A DNA stretch of 64,000 nt, taken from Dioscorea cayenensis subsp. rotundata (Eukaryota; Streptophyta; Magnoliopsida; Dioscoreales; Dioscoreaceae). Below are positions 12,151 through 24,120 of this stretch, piece by piece. Both the position numbers and the translations under genes were made by a program. The stretch spans positions 29,422,185 to 29,486,184 of the forward strand of contig NC_052471.1 of assembly GCF_009730915.1 (NCBI RefSeq). The letters run 5' to 3'. The notes below the pieces were generated by a model, which saw nothing but the letters and a program-made list of their open reading frames with translations, did no database searches and had not been told where the DNA came from. Within the stretch, counting starts at the first letter, position 1, and every line of letters starts with the position of its first letter.

Positions 12151-14286
12151 ATGGAACTCCAAACGCCCGCCGAGGAGGATGGGCATGGGCATGGGCCATG
12201 GACAGCGATGGAGCGAGCTCTCGAGATTGGAGACGATGATGATGATGATGATGATGATAAGAACGCGAGAGAATTTCGAATCTTTTGATTCGGGTTTGGA
12301 TCCGATAAGCGCTCTTATCGGGCGGCAAATTTTTTTATTCAAAACCCATTTTTTTGCATTTATACCCTGGAAAAAAAAAAGTAGAGAATTGATGTTGTTT
12401 TCTGGAATTTAATTACTTGCATGTCCTTGAAAATTGCTATCATTCACTGTAGGTCCCTCTGATTTTTTTTTTAATATTTTATTCATGAAAATTTGGGGAA
12501 AAATAAAAATCTAAAAGTGAATAAGACTAGATAGAAAAAGACAAAAGCTAGAGGACACAACTAATAATGTCGAGAGAAGTTTTGAGTTTGTAGTAGAAAA
12601 TTTGGAAAGATGACCACCGACATGAGACCTGATTAATTCTTGACTTTGTAGTAGATGTCACCCTAAAGAATTAGCCATGTAATATTACCTTCTGGGTATC
12701 ATCTATTATTTTTGCATGTTTTAGTACTATTTGTGTCTATTCAATTTGTAATGGCGACAAACTATGTCAAGGACGTGCACAGACGTAGAGTTAATACTTC
12801 AACATACATATACCCTCACTATATATGAACTGAAGTCTTTATATCTCTCTTTATGATCATATACGCAATTTATCCATCTTTTTAAAAAAATATAGAAGAA
12901 GCTAAGAAATCATATATGAATTGGTTCATCTAAATATTATAAAAAACATAAATATAGGAAAGTTAATGAGCATCTCCAATTTAACTTTTCTATATTTCTA
13001 TATTAAAAAAATAAAATAAAAAAGAAGAATACAACAACTTATCAGAATAAGAATATACAAATGCCTACCTCCCTTCAGATCTTGTATTTCTTTGCAAATT
13101 CAAGATGGATCACCCACTCTCTTTTGGTTTGACAAATGAGTTAATAATTATCCCACCAATGTATCTATGACCATATTTGTTCAGGGCTACACAACAATCT
13201 TTTTCAAACCATACAAGATTTGGTGCACTTATGACAATCACCACTAATGCAGATTGATTTCACAATTATTGACAAAATTTCAAGAAAAGCCACAAACTCC
13301 TAGGTATCCAAAGATAGCAAAACTTTGGAATTTAACATCCAATGGATCAATTCACATTCAAATCCTTCTACTAATTCCTTAATCACGATGGCACTCTTTG
13401 TCCTATGACCCAAATTCATCTCGAAAAAGAATATGCTCCCTTGGAAAATCAATTTTTTCAACTGATTAGCTTTGGAGTAACAGAATACTCACCCTCTAAA
13501 ATCTAGCCTATAGGGAGTGTAAGAAAGTCCCGATAGCCACTTGCATACTCCATCATATAGCTATTGAATCAATAGACCATTTGCTCCTATGTTCATTCAC
13601 ATCTCAAATTTACCACTTTTCCACCTAGGTTTTCCACCTTTCTACCCCACTAAATTCTTTACAGGAGATGTGGGTAGCTAGACATCCAAGCTTTCTTATT
13701 CTTACGAAGAAGCTTGGGATCTCCTTGTCAAGGGAATAATATAAAATATTTGGCTAGAAAAGAAATGTTTTTTTCATATTCTATGAAAATACAAATTCTT
13801 ATTACATTTCATATGTTTTTTGTATGGATTACAACAACACTTGAGGCGAAGAAAATAAGATTGGAGGAACTTGCTGCCGCAACAAAATCCAATTTGGAGT
13901 TTTCAAAATCATACTAGACCCAGGCGATCATGAGGAAAAGACAATTGAGGAGAGAGCATGCTTACATGACTTCTCCATCCCCTTGAGTGCTTCATGGTTT
14001 TTCTTATTTTGTGTGGTATATTGTTGTATTTTTGTGTTTCTCTCCCTCTTTATGTTTATCACTTATCAGCTTCCAGTGTTAGTGGATTGTCTTTCTTTAT
14101 TTCTGTTTTTGTTTCTGTTCATATTATTTTTTCCTTGAATCTTGAAGTTTATCCACTATCTAAAACCATAAAATGCACCCATTTAGAAAAACATAGGATG
14201 AAGTTGTTCATCTAAATATTCCAAAAACAAAGAATGTAGGAAAGTTAGAATCAAGATAAAAGTTTCAAAGATATTTGTGCAAAAAG
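12151..14286. other. AT-rich spacer without a recognisable gene
   Basis: No open frame here shows a family motif. Two short similar segments in direct orientation, at about 12919-12970 and 14205-14250 (both containing 'tcatctaaatatt' and 'aggaaagtta'), may bound an old insertion. The upstream part should hold the TRM promoter, but no clear TATA box could be placed. Confidence 0.35.
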
Positions 14287-14916
14287 TGATGGGAATTAAG
14301 CAACAATCTCAATAGATTGTAAACAGATAAACAATCCCCAAGCTTGCTAGATGAAGGAGAGCAACCTAACAAGACCAAAATTGCAATCACACAAGACACC
14401 AAATTTTACGTGGAAAACCCTTAAATCAAGGGTGAAAAACCACGGGTCAATCTTGACCAATCCAAGCTCCACTATGATCAAATTCAGGGTACAAGAGAGT
14501 CTCAAGAATGAGCATAAATAAAAATACAACTTGACCAAAACAATAGCTAAAACAAGCTATATTGGAAACAAAAGCAATATTCTGTAGCTTCTGTTCTGAC
14601 TCTCATATCTTGAGCTAGGAGAAGCCAAATCACAAACCTTCTGGTGGAAATCAAGATCTGCAAGTCCCGAACGTGCCCACCAAATTTCAGCTCAATCGGA
14701 CATCGTTTGACCCTCCAAACACCAGCTTGAATTTGCTGCTCCTGTCAAATCCGAACCCTGCGAAAATCTGCCGTTTTTATCTTTGCGGCGGCTATCACCC
14801 CAGATTTTTCACTCTCTTAACCCTAATATGATGGAAAACACTTAATAAAGTGAACCCTAATGGGCTTGGACCATTTGGGCTTTTCTCCACATAGGACAGG
14901 AGCCCAATACCCAACA
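14287..14916 (-). repeat. Copia 3' LTR (left end in window)
   Basis: 630 bp. It aligns end to end with the LTR at 18005-18644 but is about 10 bp shorter. Most differences are one-base indels, for example 'aaacagataa' at 14321 against an extra G in the other copy near 18043, and shorter C, A and T runs. Confidence 0.95.
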
Positions 14917-14932
14917 TATCTCCCCCTCACGA

Positions 14933-17900
14933 CTATGTGGAGGTGACCGCCATCCCGGCGATCATACGGCAAACCTCAAACTTCCCTCTTGGCAAAGTCT
15001 TTGTCAACATGTCAGCACCATTGTCATCTGTATGAACTTTAGCCAACTCCAACAACTTCGCATCCAATGCATCTCGTATCCAATGATACCTCACATCAAT
15101 GTGTTTTGAGCGGGAATGAAAGGTTTGATTCTTGGCAAGATAAACTGCACTTTGACTATCACAATATAAGACGTACCTCTCTTGTGTATAGCCAAGCTCA
15201 AGCAAGAACTTTTTAAGCCAAAGCAATTCCTTGCAGGCTTCTGTGATGGCAATGAACTCTGCCTCAGTTGTGGACAATGCAACACACTTTTGCAATCTAG
15301 ATTGCCAGGCCACAACTCCCCCTGCAAACTTGATCAAATACCCTGAAGTGGACTTTCTAGAATCAACGTCTCCGACCATATCGAGATCAGTATAACCGAG
15401 CAAGCACAAGCTTCTCACCACCAAAACAAAGATTCAAGTCTGAAGTTCCCTTAAGATACCTCATAATCCATTTCACTGCATTTCTTCACTTTCTATGGCC
15501 TCTTTGTAATTCTCTCGGTTCTCCCCATCGATCAAGGTCACATACTCATCGGGATGGATATCTCGGTGGACACATGTCTCTCTCGTTAGACCTTCTAAGT
15601 GGAACTTGAGGTGGATCTTGATGTTCATCTTCATGTTGCTTTCGAGTTGTATCCGCACATCCATTCTTGGAACATCTAATTCATCTCAAGTCTGGGCGAT
15701 CATCATTACGAACATCAATATCAAGCTGTCTCTAGATTTGGTGTAACATGAACTGGCTCGCATTAATTAACTCATAAGTCTTCAAGGGATCTTTTCCGCC
15801 CCCACCTTATCAATGTCATCAAGCATTTGGTTTTCCATAAATACCACATCACGGCTTCTAACCGACTTCTTCTTCACTCGGATCATACGGTCTATACCCA
15901 AACTCATCATTATGACCATAGCCCACGAAGATACATCGTCTAGTCTTCTCATCAAGCTTAGACCTCTCATCTTTTGGAATATGAACAAATGCTTTTGCAA
16001 CCAAAAAGCTCTTAAGTGGTCATAGGAAACATCCTTTCCAAACCATACTTTATCTGGCACATCACCTTTCAAGGCCACAACGAGACTAAGATTGATCACA
16101 TGTCTGTCTGCACACAATGCCTCACCCCAAAACATTTTGAGGGTAACTTTGCTTCCGAAAGCATGCATCTAACTCTTTCCATCAATGTTGCATTCATTAT
16201 CTCGCCGGACCATTAGTCGAGGAGTTTTTGGGAGGTGTCTTCTCGTGTCGATTCCATGTTATCTACGAGTATGCATCAAAAGATCCACAATACTCACCAC
16301 CGTTATCACTCCTGATACATTTGAGCTTCTTACCGGATGTCTTTCAACCAAGGCATGGTATTCTCTCGAATTTTTCAAGCACCGATCTTTGGTCTTCAAA
16401 GCATAGACCCAAAGTTTCTGGAATGATCATCAATGAATGTCGGAAAGTATAAGGCACCACCATAAGATTTTACCTTTAAAGGTCCACAAACATCTGAATG
16501 TACTAACTCAAGCAACTCTGACTTCCTTGAAGAGGGATGCTTCTTAAAGGATACCATGTTTTGTTTTCCTGCCATACAATGAGAACATCTCTCTAACTCT
16601 GCATTCTTCAATCCTGGAAGCACATTCTTTTTAGCCAAGCTAGACAATCCTTTTTCACTAATATGACCAAGTCTTCTGTGCCATAAGTAAGATGCCTCCA
16701 TATCTACTGCATTCACATCATCACTAGGAACAACACTTTTCAACCAATACAACTTAGAATCTTTATTTCCACGGGCTACAACCATGTTTCCTTTGGTAAG
16801 TTTCCATTTTCCACCACCAAAGCAGTTGTCATATCCGTCATCATCAAGTCTGCCAACTGAAATAAGATTCAAGCGAACATCAGGAGCATACCTTACATCT
16901 TTTAGAAGTAGCTTCATACCCATGGTAGTTTGCAGACACACATCTCCAATACCAGCCACCTTTGCAATGCCACATGTACCCATCTTCAATGAGCCAAAAT
17001 CTCCGGATTTGAAAGATGTGAAGAATTCTTTCCTTGGCGTCACATGCAAAGTAGCACCACTATCCACAACCCGACTTAACTCATCGGATACAATGTTGAT
17101 TATATCGGTCTCGATGAGTAAAGACCAAATCATCGAGTAGCGGAGCATACGGGAATCACCATCTTGATCATTCTTCTCTTGCTTGCCCTTTCCCTTGTTT
17201 TCTCGCTTCCATTTGAAACAATTCCTTTTTATGTGCCCCATTTTGTGACAATAATGGCATTCAACATCCTTGTATCTGGACTTGGACTTGCTTCTGCTTT
17301 TATCTCTACCTTTCTGATTTATATGAAGATTTCTCCCCCGATCTTCATGAAGCAGAACCTCTGGTTGAGAAGAAGAACCTTGAGCCTTCTTTCTCATCTC
17401 CTCATTAAGAGTACTACTCTTAACTGACTCTAGAGACACCACACCACCCGGAGCGGAATTTATTATTGAGACCGAAATGTCTCCCATGTATCTGGTAGTG
17501 TGTTCAACAACCAAAGTCCAAGAATTTCATCCTCAAATTTAATACTCATCCCTGACAACCCGATCAAGAAGCCCCCGAAAAACATTCAGTGATCGATATG
17601 GAAGTTCCCTCTTTATATCTCAAATTCATCATGGAATTCAACAAATACAGTTTGTTGTTTCCTGACTTTGAAGCATACAAAGACTCAATCTTCTCCCACA
17701 ATTTTTTTGGCTTGATCTCATTAGCAATATGATTGTAAACATTATCATCAACATATTGCCGAATAAACCCACAAACTTGTTGATGTGCAAATGTCCATTC
17801 TTCATCAGATTTTGAATCAGCTTCTTCATGACAAACACGGTGAGTGCATATTTTTGACAAACAACAAATCTTTCATTTTCCCTTTTCCAAAGATGATAAT

Positions 17901-17946
17901 TGCTTCCATTCAAACTAATCATCCTGTTTGTATTTGCCTCCATCAT
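14933..17946 (-). pseudogene. Copia Gag-Pol polyprotein, RT deleted, broken frames
   Basis: Gag begins near 17946 (RMISLNGSNYHLWK) and shifts frame around 17860-17520. Between 17514 and 16396 a long open frame holds a CCHC zinc knuckle (CHYCHKMGHIKRNC), the protease DSG motif (VVDSGATLHVT), the GAG-pre-integrase motif (LWHRRLGHISEKGL) and the first part of integrase. Integrase resumes at 16168-15782. A piece at 15664-15473 ends YKEAIESEEM, which normally starts the RT domain. The next sequence, in another frame, is KWIMRYLKGTSDLNLCFG, which normally follows RT. RNase H then runs 15424-14933 with ADMLTK near its end. So the RT is removed almost exactly, and the element cannot move by itself. 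Confidence 0.9.
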
Positions 17947-17984
17947 TCAAGCAACAAAACCACTATGATCACAAAGATTGAGAA

Positions 17985-18004
17985 CCTGGCCCTTGATACC
18001 ACTC
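17985..18004 (-). other. Copia primer-binding site
   Basis: Directly internal to the 5' LTR. On the minus strand it reads GAGTGGTATCAAGGGCC, close to the common plant Copia PBS complementary to initiator tRNA-Met. Confidence 0.8.
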
Positions 18005-18644
18005 TGATGGGAATTAAGCAACAATCTCAATAGATTGTAAACGAGATAAACAATCCCCCAAGCTTGCTAGATGAAGGAGAGCAACCCTAACAGAGACCAA
18101 AAATTGCAATCACACAAGACACCAAATTTTACGTGGAAAACCCTTAAATCAATGGTGAAAAACCACGGGTCAATCTTGACCAATCCAAAGCTCCACTATG
18201 ATCAAATTCAGGGTACAAGAGAGTCTCAAGAATGAGCATAAATAAAAAAATACAACTTGACCAAAACAATAGCTAAAAACAAGCTATATTGGAAACAAAA
18301 AGCAATATTCTCAGAGCTTCCGTTCGACTCTCATATCTTGAGCTAGGAGAAGCCAAATCACAAACCTTCGGTGGAAATCAAGCTCGCAAGTCCCGAACGT
18401 GCTCACCAAATTTCAGACTCAATCGGGACATCGCTTTGACCCTCCAAACACCGACTTGAATTTGCTCGCTCCGTCGAATCGAACCCCTGCGAAAATCTGC
18501 TGTTTTTATCTTTTCGTGGTATCACCCCGATTTTTTTCACTCTCTTAACCATAATATGATGGAAAACACTTAATAAAGTGAACCCTAATGGGCTTGGACC
18601 ATTTGGGCTTTTCTCCACATAGGACAGGAGCCCAATACCCAACA
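18005..18644 (-). repeat. Copia 5' LTR (right end in window)
   Basis: 640 bp. On the minus strand this is the upstream LTR and is followed directly by the tRNA-Met primer-binding site. It carries the second AAAAG duplication on its outer side at 18645-18649. Confidence 0.95.
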
Positions 18645-18649
18645 AAAAG

Positions 18650-19632
18650 GACTTGCATGATGTTTGAAAAGTGAATATATATATATCAATCTAATGAAAA
18701 ATACTTAAAATTTGAGAATATTCTAATGAGTTATTTTCACTTATTTTCTGAAAACATTATTGGTGGAACAAGACTGCAAAAAAAAGAAAAGATAACGGTC
18801 GTAGTCAAAAGTTCTCTCTCTCTTTTATTTATTTTTTTATTTATACATTTGGTCATAACATTAGAATTATTAATTGCATATTTCATTCACCTAATTTATT
18901 TATAGTTAATACTCAAGTAATATTTTTAATTAATGGAATGTTGAAAAGGTTGAGGATTCCAAGGAATCTTTTACCTAGATTGCTTCTTCTATTTTTATTT
19001 TATCTTTTGTTAAAGATTTATCCAAATTCCACTAATTAAATTATGTAAAAATAACTAAAAAAAAATTGGTTTGTGATAACAAATTTATCATTTTTTTAAT
19101 AAAATATTTTTCTTTTGTTATAATAAGGAAAAAAAAGAAAAATGAGTTGGCTTTTTCATTAAAAAAAATGATTCAATTCTTAATTAGACAAGTAAATAAA
19201 AAGAAAAAAAATATTTATAGGGGAATATTAAATACATCTTTTTATTCGATAAGTAAATTTAACATCTTTTATTTTATTCGAATAAAAATATTTTTCTTTT
19301 CTTATAATAAAAACAAAAAAAAAAATGAGTTGGCCCTCTCATTAAAAAAATAAAAGGGTTCACTTTTTAATTAGACAAAGTAAAGAAACACATAAATTTA
19401 CAAAAAAAAAACATTATTTATGATGTAATATTAATAATTATTCGTTTTTGTAAGGTATGTAAATAAATTAATTAACTAAATAAATATTAAACATTAGTTA
19501 TTTATTAAATAACATTTAGTTTCCATAAAATTTCAAAAGCCGCCACGTAAGCATCCATGGTTGCTGAGCTGGCATGGTAAATCCGTAATAAAAGATTGAA
19601 CGAAGGGTAGAATTGTAAATGTCCACCTCTCT
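18650..19632. other. AT-rich spacer and promoter region of the F-box gene
   Basis: Very AT-rich. It contains a direct duplication of about 120 bp with 183-bp spacing, at about 19095-19215 and 19277-19395, both including 'aatgagttggc' and 'ttaattagacaa'. No gene is supported. Confidence 0.5.
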
Positions 19633-19640
19633 ATATAAAA
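19633..19640 (+). promoter_or_regulatory. TATA box of the F-box gene
   Basis: TATATAAAA lies 44 bp upstream of the ATG at 19677, implying a very short 5' UTR. It supports the chosen start codon. Confidence 0.6.
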
Positions 19641-19676
19641 GCTTTTCATTTCGCAACGAATCCCAAGCTCGCGCTA

Positions 19677-21960
19677 ATGGCGGAAACCGAGCTCGAGGGA
19701 AGAGAAGCCAAGAAGAAGAGAAGAGCAGTGGGAAGCGGAGGAGAGAGCTCGAAGGAGGTCGGAGGAAGCGGTGATGGAGGTGAGGAGGAGAAGATGCGGA
19801 TGGATCCGATGGTGGCCTTGGGGCCGGACATACTGACGAGAATCATGGAGTTCTTGGATGCACGCAGCGTGGCACGTTCCGTTGTTGTCTCTTGCGCTTG
19901 GTACCAGGCGGCCACCTCCGATCGCATCTGGTCCTCTAAGGTTGTGATTCAATCTTGTGTGTTTCGTTCTTTTTTTTATTGTGATTTTCCTGAATTTGCG
20001 AGTTTATTTGATGTTTTTGGTGAGAGATTGATTTCAGGGTTTAATTGGTGATGTATCAGTGATATGGTTGTGGTTTGTAGAGATATTGAATTCATTGGAG
20101 TTGAGATTTATGGATGAAATGGCCTGAAGATGGGAAGAGAAAGCCCTGTTTGTTGTTCTGATGGGATAAATTGAGGATATTGATGTTAGGGATTCTTGCA
20201 AGCATGATTTAGCTTGATTTCTAGAGCCATCTAATTCAATTTTCAAGAATTTTGGATTTTCATAGTGGTTTAGTTTAAGTATTAGACACTGCTAGTTTGT
20301 ATGGGGAGGATGGTGCTATTAATTCCTGAAAATGAAGGAAAAGCACAAAAATTTTATGAATATATGAAAATTTCCTTGTAATTTGTCTTAAAATCCTCAA
20401 TTTTGTTTTTCACTGATCTGAGAACCAAGTTTCTCATTGATCAAGTATTGGTTTGCTTGATGCCTTACTCTTATTTGCAATTTTAGACATTTGTTGGTTT
20501 GTTCTGCTTTATATTCATTGATTTGGTCCTTGTTGAGGAGCATTCACTAAAGAACTAGCTATGTTTCAGTGTGAGGAATTATGGAAAGGGAAAGCACATA
20601 TCCCTTGTGTATCAATGTTGCGAGGAGTCTCAAAGCTAGAAGCATATTCTCTTTCAGTCAAGGACGGGAAGCGAGTAAGTCATGTGCATACATTGGGCAT
20701 CATGTTTTGGATCCAATTTTGTTTTCAACCATGGCCGAATTTTGGTGTTGGGCAGTTTGCTGATAAATGTTTAGTATGGTTGCTTGAGTTTTTAGCTGAT
20801 AAAATTCCTTAAAGCATGATTCTATGATGAAAAATATGTGGGATTTGTTTCTTTTTATTCATGAATCTGTTACCTTAGAGTGTGAACTTGGTGAATTCAA
20901 GTATTTTAGTTGTCATGTTTCTGCAAAAAGTCATGTTGTATCAACAAAACTCAATTGTGATAAACCGTGGTTATGTGTACCCAACTTTGTAATCTCTTGG
21001 TGAGGTTGTTTTTATGTGTTCCTTCACATTTTGGATTGCATCATTAGTGATGAGTTGAATAAACTGTTCCTATATATGGTATTCAGTTGTGGCATGTGAA
21101 CTTCTGTTTAAGAACCAAGATGTTTGATATGTTTTCTTATTCTGTGTAATTGTTGTATTGCTCATTTCTAATATAGTAGGCATTTTGTTTCTCAGAAACG
21201 CATCATGAAGGATGACCTATGTGATCATGCATGGGAATTTCGTTTTCAAAAGGTATGCTTCGGTGCTTCCTAATTGAGAGACCACTTTACTACTGTTACA
21301 CTGCCTTCTTTTATCACTATAATGAATATATGAATATATACATTATTGTTTGTTGATAAACCTGTTAAATAGATTGATTGACAACAGAGGTTTCTTTCTT
21401 GTGATTGAAGCTGTAGATATATATACTGTGAGTAAGCAACCTCTGAGTGTCGGAGTTTATTATGGATCAAATGCCTGCTGGCTATGAAGAGTTATACATA
21501 ATATGAGGGTGTCAACAATGCTTAAAATGAACTCTCATTATCCTGAGATTGCTATATTTGAAATGATATATAAAACATATGCATTTGGAAGTCTTTTTGC
21601 AGCTCATTGCACCTATTTCTCTGTTGCAGTCAGCTCCAGAGTATTGGCTCAACTTGGACCCCTCTTGGAAGGGAAGCGGTCCACCAATGCGTCGTTACTT
21701 CCACCCTGATGGCTCTCAGACAGCAGATCCTACCGACCAAGTGTGGGGTGGCCATGAGAGCCAATTCTCCATAGTCACTAGCTATGTGGGGAACGGAGAG
21801 ATCAGGGAGCACTATGTGACGGATTAATAGGTGGCCTCCAATGACTGTGATAAGGAAGGAGGACTGGAGCTGGGAACTCTTCAACCAATTGTACCACTAT
21901 AACAGCATCCCTGATGCCAATAAGGAAGGTGGCACTGGACCTTGTTTTCCAGTCTGGTAA
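19677..21960 (+). CDS. F-box protein (SCF substrate-receptor type), one frame break
   Basis: Exons are 19677-19940, 20570-20674, 21196-21252 and 21630-21960. The protein begins MAETELEGREAKKKRRA, has a Gly/Glu-rich basic N-terminus, then an F-box (about residues 45-85: LGPDILTRIMEFLDARSVAR, followed by SCAWYQAATSDRIW and CEELWKG). The rest is a conserved plant C-terminal region with SAPEYWLNLDPSWKG, MRRYFHPDGSQTADP and, at the end, DWSWELFNQLYHY and GGTGPCFPVW. F-box proteins bind SKP1 and choose substrates for SCF ubiquitin ligase; the substrate is unknown here. An extra T around 21824-21825 puts a stop into the last exon. One-base removal restores RWPPMTVIRKEDWSWE and the natural TAA at 21958. 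I do not recognise the exact orthologue, so no symbol is given. Confidence 0.82.
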
Positions 21961-22371
21961 GCAGACAAAACTACCCTTATTCCAGCATCTTCAATAGATA
22001 TCATATTGTGCATGTAATTATGCTTTACTCAAACCTGTGTGGCTTGTGTGTCTCACTTGTTATTGTGTTTGCTTTGATGTTTTTCAAGTTAAATATATGC
22101 ATATTGTATAGAATGTTATATGCTGTAAAAACTGTTTTTGTTTCCTTGTATATATATGCCATATTTTGAGCACGTATTGACTGGATCTATCATCTACTGC
22201 AATGATGCCAATGCTACATATTGACCATTTTAGTGTTGGTTATGTTGGAAGCAAATTACTACCACTCAAATTGATTAATTCTTTTGAAACTTAGATTAGA
22301 TAACTATAACTAAACTATATCTTATTATAACTCAAATTATTCTTCAAAGAACTAGATAATCATAGACTCCA

Positions 22372-22405
<34 letters not shown>

Positions 22406-22752
22406 GATATATAGATATCTGGCTGGTATATTGCTTTGGTCAAATATGTTCTGATAAATTCATGTTCTGGTACTGTTGTTACTAACTCAAATTTGCATTG
22501 CATGTCCATTATCAATGTGTTGCATATTGGGAACAGTGTTCTAGGGTTTGCTCAAAGATGGTTCGACATTTAGACATCACAAACATTAATAAATGGAGAA
22601 CCAAATTGTCAGAATGAACAAGAGGAATAGATAGATAGATAGATAAATAGAGACACAAAAGCTTGAACAAAGGAGTGATAATATACACACCCAAAGATTA
22701 CACTATTGTTTGCAAAAGGCATGCATGCCCTTCATCAACGCGTTGGAAATCA
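21961..22752. other. Spacer between convergent F-box and PSAE genes
   Basis: It contains the probable 3' UTRs of both genes, a TA/GATA microsatellite at about 22378-22417 and a short GATA run near 22630-22645. No gene is visible. Confidence 0.5.
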
Positions 22753-24099
22753 TTACACTTCTTGAATCTCATCTAATGCGAAGTTGTTTGTGGAGATATT
22801 GGCATAGTCCACTTTTTTAAATCGAACCACAACCGGGTAACGAGTTGCTGGATCCTGGAAAAAATTAACATGGATTTGCTTATAAATTACTATGAGTATA
22901 GGTCGCAGATCATTATAGGAAGAAGTTACAAAGTATTTATACCTGATCACAATTCACAACTGTTCCACATTCTTTGTACCAATAGGATTCTCTCCTGAGG
23001 ATCCTCACCTGAAAAAGAAAAGCAGGTGAATAAAACTAGGTCATATGTTCACATTCAATGAATGGTTTCTAGTGTTTATTTTTAACTCTATAATGATATT
23101 ATAAGGAATCGAAAATGTATATCAACTTTTGTTTTACTTTTGTTTTGGTTGAATTGAGCTCGAGCAATATTCATTTGGTTTTACATCTAACATGGTATTA
23201 GAGCTTAGTTAATTGGTTTGTTTATAAGGTGAGGTTAGTTAAAAAAACACACACACATTTAGTTTCACATCTAACATGGTATTAGAGCTTGGTTAATTTG
23301 TTTGTTTATAAGACGGTTACTTTAAGAAACACACACACATTGTTTATATCAGTAAATATGGATATAAATATTAATTTGGGGGTCTCATCTTATGAGCTTT
23401 AGTTTTTGGTTGGATTTGAGGTCAAATAAAACAATCTTTATGTTCTGAATATACAATATAGATGACAACGACTTCTTTATCCAAGACAAATCTCAAAATC
23501 TAGAATAAATATATGTTCAGTTTGTGTTCTAGTATAATTTGTTTTGTTTATTTTTTTTATTTTTTGCCCTCGATCCAAACATTAAATGAAAAAACTAAAA
23601 AAACAAGTATATATATATATATATATATATATATCCTAGACACATTCATTGAAAGCTAGCCAAAGTTGAAATCTTGTATTTGCAAATCCAAGCACATCCA
23701 TGCACAAAACATACTCATAATTTATGTGCAAGTCAAAATCTAGCATTTGCAAATCTATTGAATTTCCAACTACAGCAAACAACTAGAAAACATGCAATAC
23801 TTATATTTTATGCCGAAATAAAATACTCACGTTTGCAAACCTATTGAATTATTAAAAATACTTCAAACCAAACACAAGTACCTCAGCCCCTCTCTTGGGG
23901 ACCAATTGGAGGCGGCTTTGGAGCCTCCTTTGTTTCGGTAACGGCCGATGCCTCCTCGGCCCGGACGACGAGCCTTCTCAAGTTTGAGACCATGCTTGTT
24001 GGCAAAGATAATGGAACTAGTCCTTGGGGTGCAGTTGTTAGTTATGTTGGATGTGAAAACAAAGCTTGAGGCTGCTGAAGCTAAGCTTGAGGTTGCCAT
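22753..24099 (-). CDS. PSAE: Photosystem I reaction centre subunit IV (PsaE), nuclear-encoded, two frame breaks
   Basis: Exons on the minus strand are 23882-24099, 22943-23008 and 22753-22854, giving about 127 aa once two one-base excesses are discounted. PsaE is the small stromal SH3-fold subunit of photosystem I that helps dock ferredoxin and supports cyclic electron flow. Exon 1 gives a Ser/Ala-rich chloroplast transit peptide ([18 protein letters not shown]), the Pro-rich linker [14 protein letters not shown] and the end of the processing region. Exon 2 gives [18 protein letters not shown], and exon 3 [32 protein letters not shown] and a TAA. The mature domain is diagnostic. Frame breaks in exon 1 lie near 23973-23985 and in the G4 run at 23897-23900. 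Intron 1 carries a tandem duplication. Identification is very sure; whether this copy is functional depends on whether the breaks are real. Confidence 0.93.
23171..23339. repeat. Tandem duplication of about 84 bp in PSAE intron 1
   Basis: Units lie at about 23171-23256 and 23257-23339. Each contains 'acatctaacatggtattagagctt', split here as acatctaacatgg and tattagagctt, and ends in an AC run. The core resembles a Copia primer-binding site (TGGTATCAGAGC), suggesting an origin in a retrotransposon remnant. Confidence 0.75.
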
Positions 24100-24104
24100 T
24101 ACTA

Positions 24105-24120
24105 TTCCTCTTATCTTTTT
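24105..24120 (-). promoter_or_regulatory. I-box-like GATAAG upstream of PSAE
   Basis: On the minus strand GATAAGAGG lies about 10-20 bp before the PSAE ATG. GATAAG I-boxes are common in light-regulated plant promoters, but this one is so close to the ATG that it may simply lie in the leader. Weak evidence. Confidence 0.25.

Larger units (their letters stand above)
14287..18644 (-). mobile_element. Ty1/Copia LTR retrotransposon lacking reverse transcriptase
   Basis: The element has two LTRs (14287-14916 and 18005-18644). They begin TGTTGGG and end CCCATCA when read on the minus strand. A 5-bp target-site duplication, AAAAG, lies at 14282-14286 and 18645-18649. A primer-binding site (GTGGTATCAAGGGCC, initiator-tRNA-Met type) sits beside the 18005 LTR, and a polypurine tract (GAGGGGGAGA) beside the 14916 LTR. 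The internal region is only about 3.1 kb. Order on the minus strand: Gag, zinc knuckle, protease, GAG-pre-integrase, integrase, then directly RNase H. The reverse transcriptase is missing. Confidence 0.95.

Noticed and set aside
12098..12412. ORFs with His, Met or Ile runs
   Set aside because: They arise from a (GAT)n microsatellite in the TRM upstream region.
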